A stretch of 64,000 bases of DNA from Macrolepiota albuminosa (Eukaryota; Basidiomycota; Agaricomycetes; Agaricales; Agaricaceae): NCBI GenBank assembly GCA_027475525.1, contig JAMWFC010000051.1, positions 2,650,616 through 2,714,615 of the forward strand, read 5' to 3'. Positions within the stretch are counted from its first letter, which is position 1. Every line of letters begins with the position of its first letter. The position numbers and the translations under genes were made by a program. Shown here piece after piece: positions 10,488 through 22,442 of this stretch. The notes below the pieces were generated by a model. That model was not told the DNA's origin. It searched no databases and saw only the letters and a list, made by a program, of their open reading frames with translations.

Positions 10488-13400
10488 TCAGAAATGGTCA
10501 ACTTTAAAAGTCCATTTCCCGTCCGTAATGTTGAAGTTTTCGAAGTGAGTATTGGAAATCTTCTTCAGGCGCTTCAGATGTTTGGATGCGCTGGGATGAG
10601 ATTCGTCCTTGATAGGCTCTCGCGTAGCCTTGTCGACGGCCCAACAATTCAATAATGATAATCGTGCTGCGACATTGAGTCCTGAGCCTGGCGGCGGCTT
10701 GTCAACGTCGTCGCTTTCCGGATAGACGCTGCACTCCTTCTCATCAAACCGGATAACTTCGCCAAGCAGCGCTCCAAGTTTTGGCAGTCCAGTCAAGTCG
10801 ACAGGTTCCAGGAATTGAATTTCTCCAAACCCGACCCGACCAACGACGAGATCACTGAAAGAGGATAACTCATCGTACCCCTTTTGCTTGAGTGTTGCAA
10901 GGTCAGGCTTCACGTAATAATCGCCTTCCTCGAGCTCTCGTCCTTGGCCATCTTCAGCGGACTGCTGGTTTTGCGCCGTGAAGCGGTTCGGAGTATTCTT
11001 TGGTCGAGGCGTGGGGGATTCAGTCACATTGATGGGATTTAATGCTACCTGCGCGTCCTTTTCGCGTGATGCAGTGCTGAGTGCTGGGCTGAATACAACC
11101 TTGCCACCACGAAGCCCACCGGGCGAGCCACCAGACTTGACGAAGATTTCAGTGGGCTCAACCTTTTTGTCCAAGATAACTTTTTTCACGCTCTGCTTGG
11201 TGCCGCTTCCAAGCGCAGGGCTCGAGCTACGACCAAAAAGGAAGGCGTCAAAGCTCGATGAATTGTCGGCGGTTCTGCTAAAAGACAAGCCATTAGCCCT
11301 GCTAGAGTTCAACGAAAGGCTACCAGCAAGGGGGGACGGGGAAGGAGCTGGCGACGACAACGAGCCAAATCCTCGAAGTTTAGAGTTTGCCGGTGTGTAT
11401 CCAACGCGAGGCATTGGCGACCGCGTCGGTACATCTACAAAGAACCCGGGCTTCTTTTTCTGGGAGGTATCAAGATCGAGGAGACGAGGCCCAGGAGGGA
11501 GTAAGTTAAAGATAGGGAGGTCGGATCCGATTGGTTCAGATATCGACGCCGTGAGCATACCCTGAGCACCAGGAGCGGTTGTGGAAGTGTTGAAGAATCC
11601 ACCAGGTTGGTTAGTCGAACCAAAGAGACCGCCCCCGCTGGTGGACGCTGAAGCACCTAAAGCAAGCGTAGGCTTGCCAAATAACCCACCGGTCGTATTT
11701 TGAGCATTTTGACCACCAACGGTACTGCCGAAGAGGGAGTTCGCTGGCTGGGGGGCGTTTGTGTTCGTTGGCTGCCCAAAAGTCCCACCTCCGAAAATAC
11801 CCGCAGGCTGAGCAGGCTTCGAGCCAAAGGCACCAAAGGCACCAGTCTGAGCGGGTTGTTGTGTCTGTTGTTGCTGCTGATTAGTGTTGCTTCCAAAGAC
11901 GCTACTACCACCTCCAAACAGATTTCCTGTATTGCTCGTCTGTCCCCCACCGAACACTAGCAACTTGATCAGGATAGAGATTGACTAACAGCGGATAAAC
12001 ATACATGGATTGGAAGCTGGTTGTTGCTGAGAAGCCTGTTGTGGCTGTTGTTGCTGGCCAAAGATACTAGTTCCAGTTCCTCCGCCGCCAAACAAGGGGT
12101 TCGTCTGTTGAGGCTGCTGGTTCTGTTGCGGTTGAGTTGAACCAAAACTACCGAACCCAGCCGCAGGTTGTGTTGTTGAAGTTTGTCCGAATACTGATTT
12201 ATTGGCGTTATTACCTAAAAACACATGTTAGAAAGAGGCAACCTCAACCGTAAGAATCGCACCAAAGCCTCCAAACGCGCTATTGGTGGAAGCGGCGTTA
12301 TTAGTGGATCCAAATAGACCGCCAGTAGGTTGTGTTTGTTGCTGCTGGTTCTGCCCAAAGGCCCCTCCGCCACCGAAAGCCGAAGTTGCGGTTCCTCAAG
12401 ATCAATCAGGCTGCAGGGCTCAGAAGCCTCAGTGTGATTGCTTACCAGTTCCACCTCCAAATGCATTAAAGGGCTTGGCTGTATTAGAACCAAACGTTCC
12501 GCCACCGCCACCGCTGCCGAACAATCCACCTCCGGTTTGCTGCTGTTGAGGTTGCTGTGTTGTTGATCCAAACGCACCGAATCCACCGCTCTGCTGCTGC
12601 TGCTGCTGCTGTGGTTGTGGTTGACCAAAAGCGCTTCCACCACCAAAAGCACTGGTTGCTGCTGGAGTTGTCGTGTTATTAGTGCCAAAGGCACCGAATC
12701 CACCGGTAGTGGTCGCAGGAGCTCCAAATGCTGTTGTTTGTTGAGCCGGTTGTGCACCGAAAAGTCCCGAACCCGTGGCGGGCTGGGGAGCACCAAACGC
12801 TCCAGGACCAAAAGTGCCTGCGGTTTTACGCCCTTGATTGTAGTCTTGAAGCCGTATTTCCTGAATAAAACTTTGAGAATATTGAACAAACAACGTGATG
12901 ACACTTAATGTACCTCGACTGAAGTGTTTGCATAGGCAGGCATACAAGAGATGGATTGATACTGGAGAGTTACATTCGTGGTACCGGGATCCTTTTCCGT
13001 ATGGACAGCATACGGCGGACTCGACGATCCAGTAGTTACGGGAGGCGCTGTTGTCGAGCCTACCACGACACAATTGTCAAGAAGAAAAGTGGAAACCAAA
13101 AGGAAGATCACGTACCCGTCGTGGTACCAAACGCCGTCGTCGCAGGCTTGCTCGCACCAAAGATTGAGTTGCCAGTCCCAAACGCGCTCGTGGTCGCGGT
13201 CCCAGCAGGTTGCCCAAATGTTCCGGTTCCAGAGCCGCTCGCAGTGTTGGATTGACCGAAAGCACCCCCTCCTCCAAAAGCACTCGTTCCCCCCCCGAAC
13301 GCGCCGAAGCCTGTAGATGGTTTTGCTCCTCCAAACATCGGGTTTGCTGTATTACTCTGAGAGGTGTTTGTCCCTCCAAACGCGCCTTTCAAGCACAAGA

Positions 13401-13715
13401 TAAGTACAAGATGTGCATGATAAAAAAAGAGAAAAGGAAGACGCACCAAAGCCGGTGTTCGTGTTCGGAGCTGGCGCACCTAAGTTACCAAACATTGGAT
13501 TTGCCTGAGGCTGCTGTGCAGGTTGCCCAAAAGCGCTTGTGCCCGCGTTGCCGAAGGCTGTTAAATGTGGTCGGTAGACATATTGAGTGAACGATCAAAT
13601 TTGACTGACCAGAGGACCCGAAGCCGCTCGCGGGCTGTGCAAAAGCACTAGTCTGCTGCTGCTGTTGCTGGTTTTGTTGTGGAGTTGCCCACGAGGACGT
13701 CACATTACCGAACAT
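10488..13715 (-). CDS. Nup98/Nup116/Nup100-type GLFG nucleoporin
   Basis: A central-channel nucleoporin carrying many FG and LFG repeats in Gln/Asn/Gly-rich spacers, from MFGNVTSSWATPQQNQQQQQ onward. A Gle2/Rae1-binding (GLEBS) motif is present across an intron: YQSISCMPAYANTSVE then EIRLQDYNQGRKTAGTFG (about 12840-12980). This points to the mRNA-export factor Gle2 as partner. The C-terminal about 150 residues form the nucleoporin autopeptidase/pore-targeting fold (KPDLATLKQKGYDELSSFSD ... LLNCWAVDKATREPIKDE). The protein ends KWTFKVDHF with a stop right after His-Phe, the position where Nup98 and Nup145N precursors are cut. At least five introns are present, for example about 11959-12005, joining SNP to LFGGGQ. 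The start at 13715 is chosen because family members begin at the FG region; in-frame upstream codons exist up to 13838. Confidence 0.92.
12591..12611. repeat. CTG/CAG trinucleotide repeat (7 units)
   Basis: Seven perfect CTG triplets on the + strand, read as CAG on the coding strand, encode a run of seven glutamines within the FG region of the Nup98-type gene. Other short poly-Gln tracts occur nearby in the same gene (around 13655-13680). Such tracts commonly vary in length between strains. Confidence 0.9.
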
Positions 13716-13888
13716 ATCGAGCCAACCAGGAAATATCGGTCCAGTGCTTGAATTCACAACGCGAACCTTGCACAAAGTCTTTCGATCTCCGGCACCCACG
13801 GTCCCGTGCATATAGTGATTTAGCTTCCGTCCCGTCACGTGCTCAATTTTTCAGAGCTTGAGGCCCAGCTGCAACTGGTGTCCACAAC
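13716..13888. promoter_or_regulatory. Divergent promoter between the Nup98-type gene and RPA2
   Basis: Only 173 bp separate the two start codons, so regulatory sequence must be shared. A CACGTG E-box lies at 13836-13841, about 50 bp before the RPA2 start. In fungi such boxes are bound by bHLH factors, but a site this short may also occur by chance. Part of the interval toward 13838 stays open in the nucleoporin frame. Confidence 0.5.
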
Positions 13889-16800
13889 ATGCTTGATGGT
13901 TCCGTAAACACCGAGAGAGTTCCCACTTTCAACACACTAGCGCGCGAGAAAGCATTCAGAGAACCACCCAAAGATGGATCGACTTACAATATCCTGAACG
14001 ATTTTGTGGCTCCTCACATTGAATCGTTCAACGCTCTGTTTGATGACTCTGGGTTACCTGCAGGTGATGGTGATGGCCGAGGGTTGCTGTCTCTCGCGAT
14101 AAAAGACATCGGAGAACGCGCTGTATTTGATGGAACGGGTGTAGCAAATTCAGAAACTGGGATCATTGGGTGGGGGAACCGTATGAGGAGTGAGTACCAT
14201 TTTACTTAGCAGGCGAAACAAAATATAATATCTGGCTAGTATGGATCGATTCCGTTGCAATCTCACGTCCCCAAGTTCCCGAGAAACTGCTAACGGCTTG
14301 TAAAGACATACGAGTGTATCCTTCAGAAGTAACCACGAAATTTATCATCATTAGCCAACTTGGCTCACCATCTCAAAATTAGGCACGGGAACGGTTGACA
14401 TCATATCGAGGTCGTATGAACATGAAACTTTGTTGGACAGATACCTCGGGTCAAGTGCACACTACCATTAAAGATTGTGGACTGGTACCCATAATGGTTC
14501 GAGTACGTGCTGCGAGCGGTTTTTATGCATTCCTGAGATCGGAGGACTGAAATATTCTCCAAGTCTGCTAGATGTAATCTCCGCAACTTATCTTCAGCAG
14601 ATCTCGTGCGCCACCATGAAGAACCAGAAGAATTTGGCGGTTACTTCGTCATTAACGGAAACGAACGTCTTATTCGCTACTTGATCCTCCCCCGGCGCAA
14701 TCATGTCATTTCTCTCATTCGCCCTTCCTTCTCTAATCGTGGTCCATCATACACTCCTTACGCAGTGCAAATTCGCTGCGTCCGACCTGACCAAACCAGC
14801 GTTACTAACAATCTTCATTATCTATCGAACGGAAGTGCAATGCTTCGCTTCAGTCTACGAAAACAGGAATATGTGCTACCAATAATGCTTGTGCTCAAGG
14901 CTCTTGTTGGTGCTTCAGACCGGGAGATTTTCGAAGGAATTATGATGCAAGACTACGAGAATACCTTCCTATCTGATCGTGTCGAGTTGCTTTTACGGAG
15001 TTTTAAAATGTTCACTATGCACACCGGAGAACAATGCTTGGAATACCTGGGTGACAAATTCCGTGTCTTAATGAATATGCCTGAAGACTGGACAAACGCT
15101 GCCTTGGGCGCTTATCTTGTTCAAAAGATGATACTCGTCCATTTGGAGTCGCCTCGTGACAAATTCCGGATGCTCTTGTATGTGTACGCTGGGAAGCATC
15201 TCTTTTTTGTCTGATGCTCTTCATAGGTTCATGCTTCGGAAACTCTATGCACTTGTAGCATCTTCATGCTGCGCGGATAACCCAGATTCGCCTCAACATC
15301 AAGAAGTCTTGCTTCCAGGGCACTTGTATGGGATGATTATCAAGGAGCGAATGGATGAAATCCTTGGCAATATTCGCAGCACTATCAGGATCGATGTGCG
15401 AAATGGAGCTGCTGTAGATTTTAACGATAGTGAGTGTTACCACTGTTTTCTACTCTTCGGGATAGTGAGTTTTCGTAGAGAAGTACTTTATGAAGGTCTT
15501 GTCGAAAGTCAACTTTGACATCGGCGCAAAGCTTTCAAATTTCCTTGCCACCGGAAACCTTGTCTCACCAACAGGTCTTGACCTTCAACAAGCTTCTGGT
15601 TTCACTATTGTTGCTGAAAAACTGAATTGGCAACGCTACATCAGCCATTTTAGATGTATACATCGTGGTGCATTCTTCGCAGAACTGAAAACGACCACTG
15701 TACGGAAACTGTTGCCTGAAGCATGGGGTTAATCTCATTTCGTCTTTTTAATCTTGCCACAATTGATTCATGAACACCAGGATTTTTGTGTCCCGTTCAT
15801 ACTCCTGATGGTTCGCCATGTGGTCTGCTCAATCATCTCTCCAGGACATGTCGCATCGTGACTGCCCCTTTATCTGTTGCCCACATCCCGTCCCTTCTTG
15901 CAGCTCATGGAATGACCCAGGCTTTTTCCCCCTCAATAGATGGCCGGAAAAATATCTGCGTCCAACTTGATGGGCGTGTCATCGGTTGGGCACGGCCATC
16001 GTTGGCGGCACAGCTTGCCAAGAATCTTCGTATATGGAAGACCGAAGGAAAACATGATGTACCACTGGATCTAGAAATAGGACTGGTACCAGAATCAAAA
16101 GGAGGTCAATATCCTGGCCTATTCCTTTTCTCTTCAAGAGCAAGGATGATGCGACCGGTCAAATATCTTCTAAATGGGCGTGACGATCAAGTCGGTCCCT
16201 TTGAGCAGGTCTATATGAACATTGCGGTTACTCCAGAAGAGATCGAACCAGATGCCTCTAGTCATGTTGAACACAACCCTACTAACTTCCTCTCGATTCT
16301 TGCCAACCTTACTCCCTTCTCCGACTTTAACCAAGTAAGGACACTATCATTGATCGTCTTACCGTGTGGTAACGATATTTTAGAGCCCACGGAATATCTA
16401 TCAGTGTCAGGTATCCCGATTAGTGCAGTTACTTGAGTTGCTAGCATGTTATTGACGAATGATACAGATGGGTAAGCAAACGATGGGCACTCCTTCAACA
16501 GCTCTTGGTCACAGAACAGACAACAAACTTTACCGTCTGCAAAGCGGCCAAAGTCCAATCGTTCGCCCTGCCTTACACAACACCTATGCTATGGACGCTT
16601 TTCCCAATGGCACCAATGCTATCGTCGCTGTTATTTCTTATACAGGTTATGACATGGAAGACGCCATGATTCTCAATAAATCAGCACACGAACGGGGCTT
16701 CGCGTATGGGACAGTCTACAAATCACAAATTATTGATCTCAAAGATATGAAAGGCGCTGTCAAATCCTCCTCTACTCCCACTCTACATTTCGGCCTTGGT

Positions 16801-18140
16801 AAAGACATCAGACTAACTGGTGAAAGGGTTCATCCATGCGTGGAGACGATCGATCTTGACGGTTTGCCCTACATTGGTGCAATCATCAGTCCTGGGGAAC
16901 CATTGGCTGCTTACATCGACGAGACTGCGAATCGCACACAATTCGTAAAGTATAAGGGTGATGAAACCGCACATATTGACCGAGTCCGCCTTATAGGTGA
17001 GCTTTTGGTCGGATAGCATATTCTCTAATTCAATGACAACAAACTTAGGTAGCGATTCTGGTGACAGCGAATTGCAAAAGGTCCAGATCACGATAAGGAT
17101 AACGCGTTCTCCGGTCATCGGCGACAAGTTCTCGTCCCGTCACGGACAGAAGGGTGTCTGCTCACAGAAGTGGCCTGCGATAGACATGCCATTCAGCGAG
17201 AGTGGGATGCAACCAGACGTGATTATTAATCCTCATGCATTCCCTAGTCGTATGACCATTGGCATGTTAGTCGAGAGTATGGCGGGTAAGGCAGGCGCGA
17301 TGCATGGGCTTGCGCAGGATGCCACCCCATTTAAGTGTGTGCGACATCCTTGTCATGCTTTGATCGTCTCACAGCTTCATTAGATTCTCTGAAAAAGACA
17401 CTGCCATTGACTATTTTGGCGAGCAACTTCTCGCAGCTGGATACAACTACTACGGTAACGAACCCATGTACTCTGGGATAACGGGCAAAGAGTTTGCAGC
17501 CGACATTTATCTTGGTGTTGTATATTACCAACGTCTAAGGCACATGGTGCTCGACAAGTTCCAAGTGCGTACCACGGGGCCTGTTGATCACGTAACACGA
17601 CAACCTGTCAAAGTGAGTACCTGATATTCAGTACTTCTATCAACATTTCTGACTTTTGAATAGGGTCGGAAACGTGCTGGGGGTATACGATTTGGTGAGA
17701 TGGAACGTGATGCACTTATTGCACATGGTACATCCTTCTTGCTGCAAGACAGATTGATGAACTGTTCTGATTACTCGACGGCTTGGGTATGCCGTACATG
17801 TGGAAGCCTTATCTCCTTGGGATACGAGGACATCAGTCTCGGAGAAATGTCAGTTGGAGGGACAGGCTCGATTAGAGCAACCGGTCCCAGTGGTGAATAT
17901 TGCAGGACATGTCGCGCAGCTGCTGAAGAGGAAGAGGAGAAGGAGCGGCAGGCTCTGGAGACAGGCCAACACCTGCAAAGGCCAAAGGCTGATGTTCGCG
18001 TTTCGATTACTTCGCAACACGTTCTTGGAAGGGCTTCCAAGGGGGGTGACCTCGACGTTGTCGCTGTGCCTTACGTCTTCCGCTACTTATGTGCGGAGTT
18101 GGCATCAATGGGCATCGCCGTCTCTTTGGAAGTGCGATGA
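13889..18140 (+). CDS. RPA2: DNA-directed RNA polymerase I second-largest subunit
   Basis: Forms part of the active centre of RNA polymerase I, which makes pre-rRNA in the nucleolus. The N-terminus ([20 protein letters not shown]) and the block [20 protein letters not shown] identify the beta-like subunit. Further family blocks follow in order: [78 protein letters not shown] and [20 protein letters not shown]. The C-terminal zinc ribbon has CRTCGSL and YCRTC, and the protein ends [14 protein letters not shown]. Pol I identity rests on the N-terminus and the block [20 protein letters not shown] with its [13 protein letters not shown] context. Several short introns interrupt it, for example one ending at 17664 and one at 14585 or so. 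Estimated length is about 1,150 residues, normal for Rpa135. Confidence 0.95.
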
Positions 18141-18439
18141 ATAGAAAAGTATCGTACTAACTTTTGTTATAATTCCGCACTAACATAATTGATTTGGACA
18201 ATGAGTCAAAGAAATCATAAGGACACGAGCTTGTTGCTCCTGAAGATTAGATAAATGATAAAGGTACAGTGAACTCCAAGGCATATATGTTACATAGCAT
18301 ACGGGTTGAGTCGCCATCGGGGTATAATTTTTGCGCAAATCTGCGATGTATGGGTCATTGGAAGCTACAGCGAGCTGTTTTTGCCAACTTATGGAACTCC
18401 CATTCATAAGTCATTGCCACGTGACATGTCAATCTCCAT
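18141..18439. other. Convergent 3' intergenic region of RPA2 and the histone-fold gene
   Basis: The 299 bp lie between two stop codons. AT-rich sequence directly follows the RPA2 stop, consistent with a 3' UTR. No other feature is seen. Confidence 0.45.
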
Positions 18440-21400
18440 TTACAGAAATTCCAGATTTTCCTGATTCGATGTTGATGCTGTTTCAGTGACAAGGGCAGGT
18501 TCACCTCCGAGTAATAGCTCCAGCACGGATGCTTGAAGACGCGAGTCTGTAGCGGCAGCCTGGTCACAGTAAGGAGACTGTGGCTTATCGAATTGTTTAG
18601 AATCCAGTATACCTGCCCTAGCGAGGAACATTTCGAGAATGAGACGACATTCGTCGGCTGTTGTAGCCTTCGAGAAGAGCCGGTGCATATGGAGTGCATC
18701 CTCACGTGAAATGTGAGGCTGCACACCTTGGTCGACACATACTTGCTGAGGCTGGTGATTCGGCGATGCAGGTGGTGTGGGTGATGCAATCTGAGAGCGC
18801 GACCGAACCTTTGAGGAAATGGGTAAAGAACTATCCAACCTCTGTTCACTAACAGTGTGGGGAGGATTTGCAACTGACTGGACATTATCGACCGTACGCT
18901 GTCGTTGTGGTTGCACATGCCCGTTAGCAAGAACGGACTGCTCTGTTTTGCCACTGGAAAATGGCTGAACATGTCTTTTGCCATGAGAATGTGGTTGCGA
19001 GTGACGACTAGATGCAGTTCCATTATGTACACGTTGCTTGGGAGATAAAGGAACGGTAGACACTAGGATATGTTCAGAATGATTGCTCGTTTCCAAATGC
19101 GACTTGCTTTGAGCAGCAGTTGTGCCACTCGAACGAGAATCATCCTCGAACGAGCAAGGTGAATCAGGGGGTGAGATTGGTCGAGGGGCTGGAGGTGGAC
19201 GAGGAGGTACCGGGCGATTCGCGAGGGAAGGCAGATTTTTCAGCGACGACTGTGAAGGTATCTTTCGAGCTTGCTGTGCAGGTAACCTTGAGGAGGCGTC
19301 ATCAAGTCCACGTGAGCGGTCCCCACTACCAAGAGACAATTTAGAAATCATCTTCTGCAATCTTCCCGTGCCCTTGACTTTTCCGTTTTGCGAGGTCCCA
19401 CCATCGGTTGTAATATCGGAGAAAGATCCCACTGTGTCGGGTGGCCCCTTTGAGAGAAAACTGATCAAATCTTTCGTATTTGCAGAGACATCGTCCTGGA
19501 CATTGCTTCTGGGAGTCGCCGGTCTGGCTGAGAGCTTTGCAGGAGCTAGGACAAGAATTTGGTCGTCGTCCGACCCACCCATGACTTCGCCCAAATCAAG
19601 AGAATCTCGCTTGCGTGCTTTGCGCGCATGTGAAGGGAGAGAAGGGTCCTGAATCTTATTAATGCGATGTGGCTGCATCGGGGAAGGATCAACTGTGGTG
19701 GCGGCGGTAGCAGGAACAGGTTTTGAGGTATGAGACGATGGTTTTGCAAACAAGCGTGCGGCAACACTGGAGCCTGAAGTAGAGACTGACCGTACACGGC
19801 TAGAAACTGGTGAAGTCGTTGGACGTGCACTGACACTAGCCTGACGGTTGCGAGTACTCGGAAGAGGAGGAGTAGGTTTTGGACTACTTTCTTCTTCGTC
19901 TTCTTTGATGGAATCCACACGGCGGAGAAGAGAGGGGCGGCGACCAGTTGCTCGTGCAGCTGGCGGGGAAATTTCAGATTCTGATACCGGACCTGGCCGT
20001 CGATTTCCGCTTTCCTTCTCCTGTTTGTACACCTTTCGGGTGATGATTGGGAAGTCAGGATTGATAGATAACTAATATCAGGGCGCAAAGGCATACCTCC
20101 ATGGTCTTCAAACGGTCAGGCGTAAGTGATACTTTCATGGTCGATGACGAACGCATTAGATCGTCGAATTCTTGCTGGAGCGCATTACTCTGTAGAGAAT
20201 CAAGCAGGATGTAATAGCTTTTTTTGTTGAATAACCTACCTCGTATACTGAGTCGTCGAGCAGAGTGGCCGTATGTCTAGAGCTCTTTTCACTAACACTG
20301 GCAAAAGAATTGGATCTTTTATGACCATTCGAAACATCACATTCAAGAGATGATCTGCTGTTAACTCCAAACATGTTTCGTGTTTTTTCAATTGAAGGCC
20401 TGGACCCAGGATTGCCAGTGGAGCTTATGTTAGCTGCAATGGAGGTTTCAACCGAAGTCGAGGACACATCTTGCTGGGGTGAAGACGTGCGGGAAGACTT
20501 TTCATTCCTTGTTAACGACTTACTTCGACGCACTTTGGGGGGTTTACATAATTGTTCTATCTGTTCATAAACTGAAGGAATGTCAGCGCGAGTGATAAAT
20601 ATAAAGGTGACATTATGACACGCCTTTCATCTTCTTAAAAAGATCATAGATAGTATGGTCTTCGCAGAGGGCAATGAACAAGTCTTGGGCGGTTGCATTA
20701 CTACGGCTGCTGTCTCGTGCAACGACACGACCGACATTGGACAAGATATGTCTGAAAGAACATGAATTTCGAGGACATTGGAAGATGTTTTGTACTCACT
20801 CGCACAAAGCTCTGAGCATATAACGAGTCAGTCAGAAAGGAAGACAATATACGTAAGTCCGGAAACGCACTCAAGGATTGCCGTGAGATACAAAGCAGCG
20901 GGCACTATTAGAGCAGCCTTAGGCGGTATTCCTCCTGCAGCACTCATCCTATCGTTTGTACGATTCTCAGCTGTCATGTCCTCATCAGATTCGTTAAGAG
21001 TCGAGTAAGCTCCACATTTGAGTCTCAACAACTAAGAGGTACCAGTCAGAGAACTAATTGAAGAGATATAGAGAGAACAAACTTCGAAAGTCCATTGCAG
21101 ATGGAAAACCTTCGAATCATCCTCATGAACACTTAAATCAAGTGATGTTGTCCGATCCCAGTATGCCCTCAACTCAACTTCTGCCTCAAGAAGTGCCTCT
21201 TTGCCAAGGGTAGTGGGAAGCAAGCTAAGCAAGCTGGCACGCAGATTATCTGTTAGAAGAGAGCCCGCTTTTTTGAGCATCGTGAAGAGAAATTCGTCCA
21301 AAAAGACATTTATTGAGTGGAGAGCCTCGACCTTGAGCTTTGTTGGCCTTATTTCCGAGAGAATCACGTCCGCAGAGTGAGCAGAGATGTATGAAGGGCC

Positions 21401-21483
21401 TGTACATTGAAGATTGATAGTTGAAAAGAAACATGACGGAGTCCGAATGGGGGCTTACCAAGGCTATCGAGGGAGCCAGCCAT
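18440..21483 (-). CDS. Tandem histone-fold-like protein with long disordered tail, function unknown
   Basis: I do not recognise a named family. Exon 1 (ATG at 21483) gives MAGSLDSL. Spliced exons then give two helical modules. The first is VILSEIRPTKLKVEALHSIN, VFLDEFLFTMLKKAGSLLTD and LRASLLSLLPTTLGKEALLE. The second is PKAALIVPAALYLTAILEAL, CEHILSNVGRVVARDSSRSN and ATAQDLFIALCEDHTIYDLF. The second closely resembles the alpha2-alpha3 part of histone H2A (compare the H2A block VYLAAVLEYLTAEILELAG), so I infer a histone fold, possibly paired with the first module inside one chain. The remaining about 650 residues are Ser/Pro-rich and probably disordered, with polyproline runs (PRPPPAPRPISPPDSP) and basic patches. 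Introns at about 21009-21058 (after TFE), 20834 region, 20208-20240 and 20037-20094 keep frame. Chromatin or DNA binding is plausible but unproven. Confidence 0.75.
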
Positions 21484-22442
21484 GGTGGATAGACGGATAC
21501 GGGCCTGAGAGTCGAAGATGAATAAAGTACATAGACCAAATGCGGGAACTTATCACAAGTTCGGAATGTCGCAGTGATCGTATCAGTCTTCCGATGCGAC
21601 AGTTAACATAGCTACCCATCCATCACTAGCCTCAGGCGACCTGTACTGCAGTACCTGTCCCCGAGACCCATATACGTTTCTTCTGATCATCAGTTCCGTG
21701 TGTGTCGTGAACTGTTAAGAATCAAGCTCGCTGAGTCTCAGTCATTTTGGAGTCTCGGTGCTATTTTGAACTCAATCCATGGTACAAGCCGTTGACGTGT
21801 TCGTGTCCATGTCCTGAAACACCTTAGGAAACCATCATTCTCGTGGCGAACAATACCCATCTACAACTTCTTACCCCTCTGACTGACTAACCGCTGGTAC
21901 AAAAAGCGCTTTTCAACTGAAAAAGCCAAAAGGAAATCTGTTGTACCACTTCTTTGTCTACTTTTTACCTTGGAAAAGGCATTTTCATTGTCTTAAGTCC
22001 TTTTTTTGAGAGATGTGTGCACTGGAAATGGCATGACACATTTCTTTCTCCCTATTTCCCAAGGAAAAAGTATTGGCTGCCAGCAGTGACTGGGATTTCA
22101 TTCAACTGAATTATGGAAGTAACAATACTCGAGTTTTTCTGTCGGGAACACGAACTCGAGATTCCCCACATTGTCCACCTTCCTCAACTCCACCCATTAA
22201 AATTCAACAGTAAGAGTTCTGTACCCGTCCTCTGCAGCGTCAGTCCCAGCGAAAGTAATAATCAGGATTGGACACTTTGTGAGCATGCTCGCACGATTCT
22301 TCACGCGCCACCGATGGGAACATAAATCTTGCTGGCCATCATACGGCTGCTCATAAATGTGTTTTTCATGCTCGGCTGAATATAATCAAGAGTTCTAACT
22401 AACTGTGGATCTGAGTCTCTAATCACGATATATACAGGAACA
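21484..22442. other. Intergenic region carrying dispersed repeat copy A
   Basis: The 959 bp hold the promoter of the histone-fold gene and the 3' flank of the C2H2 gene. No coding frame is convincing. The centre (about 21895-22095) is an AT-rich repeat described separately. Confidence 0.5.
21895..22095. repeat. Dispersed non-coding repeat, copy A
   Basis: The right part (21950-22095) aligns with 28378-28516. Shared blocks are an A/G-rich stretch ending in aaggcatt, a core atggcatgacacatttctt (19 bp identical) and a trailing a(a/g)gaaaaa...ccagtga. The left part holds an 8-bp inverted repeat, tggtacaa at 21895-21902 and ttgtacca at 21941-21948, and a 12-bp palindrome aaaagcgctttt at 21902-21913. 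The copy lacks coding potential and looks like an old MITE, SINE or solo-LTR fragment. Confidence 0.6.

Noticed and set aside
10978..11565. A 195-codon open frame on the + strand
   Set aside because: It is antisense to the Nup98-type last exon; the minus frame has the autopeptidase domain and FG repeats, and this frame has no family features.
12215..12904. A 229-codon minus-strand open frame within the Nup98-type gene
   Set aside because: It is in the wrong frame; the adjacent frame carries the FG repeats and joins to the GLEBS motif.
19122..19652. A 176-codon + strand open frame
   Set aside because: Shadow of the histone-fold protein's long Ser/Pro-rich exon on the minus strand.
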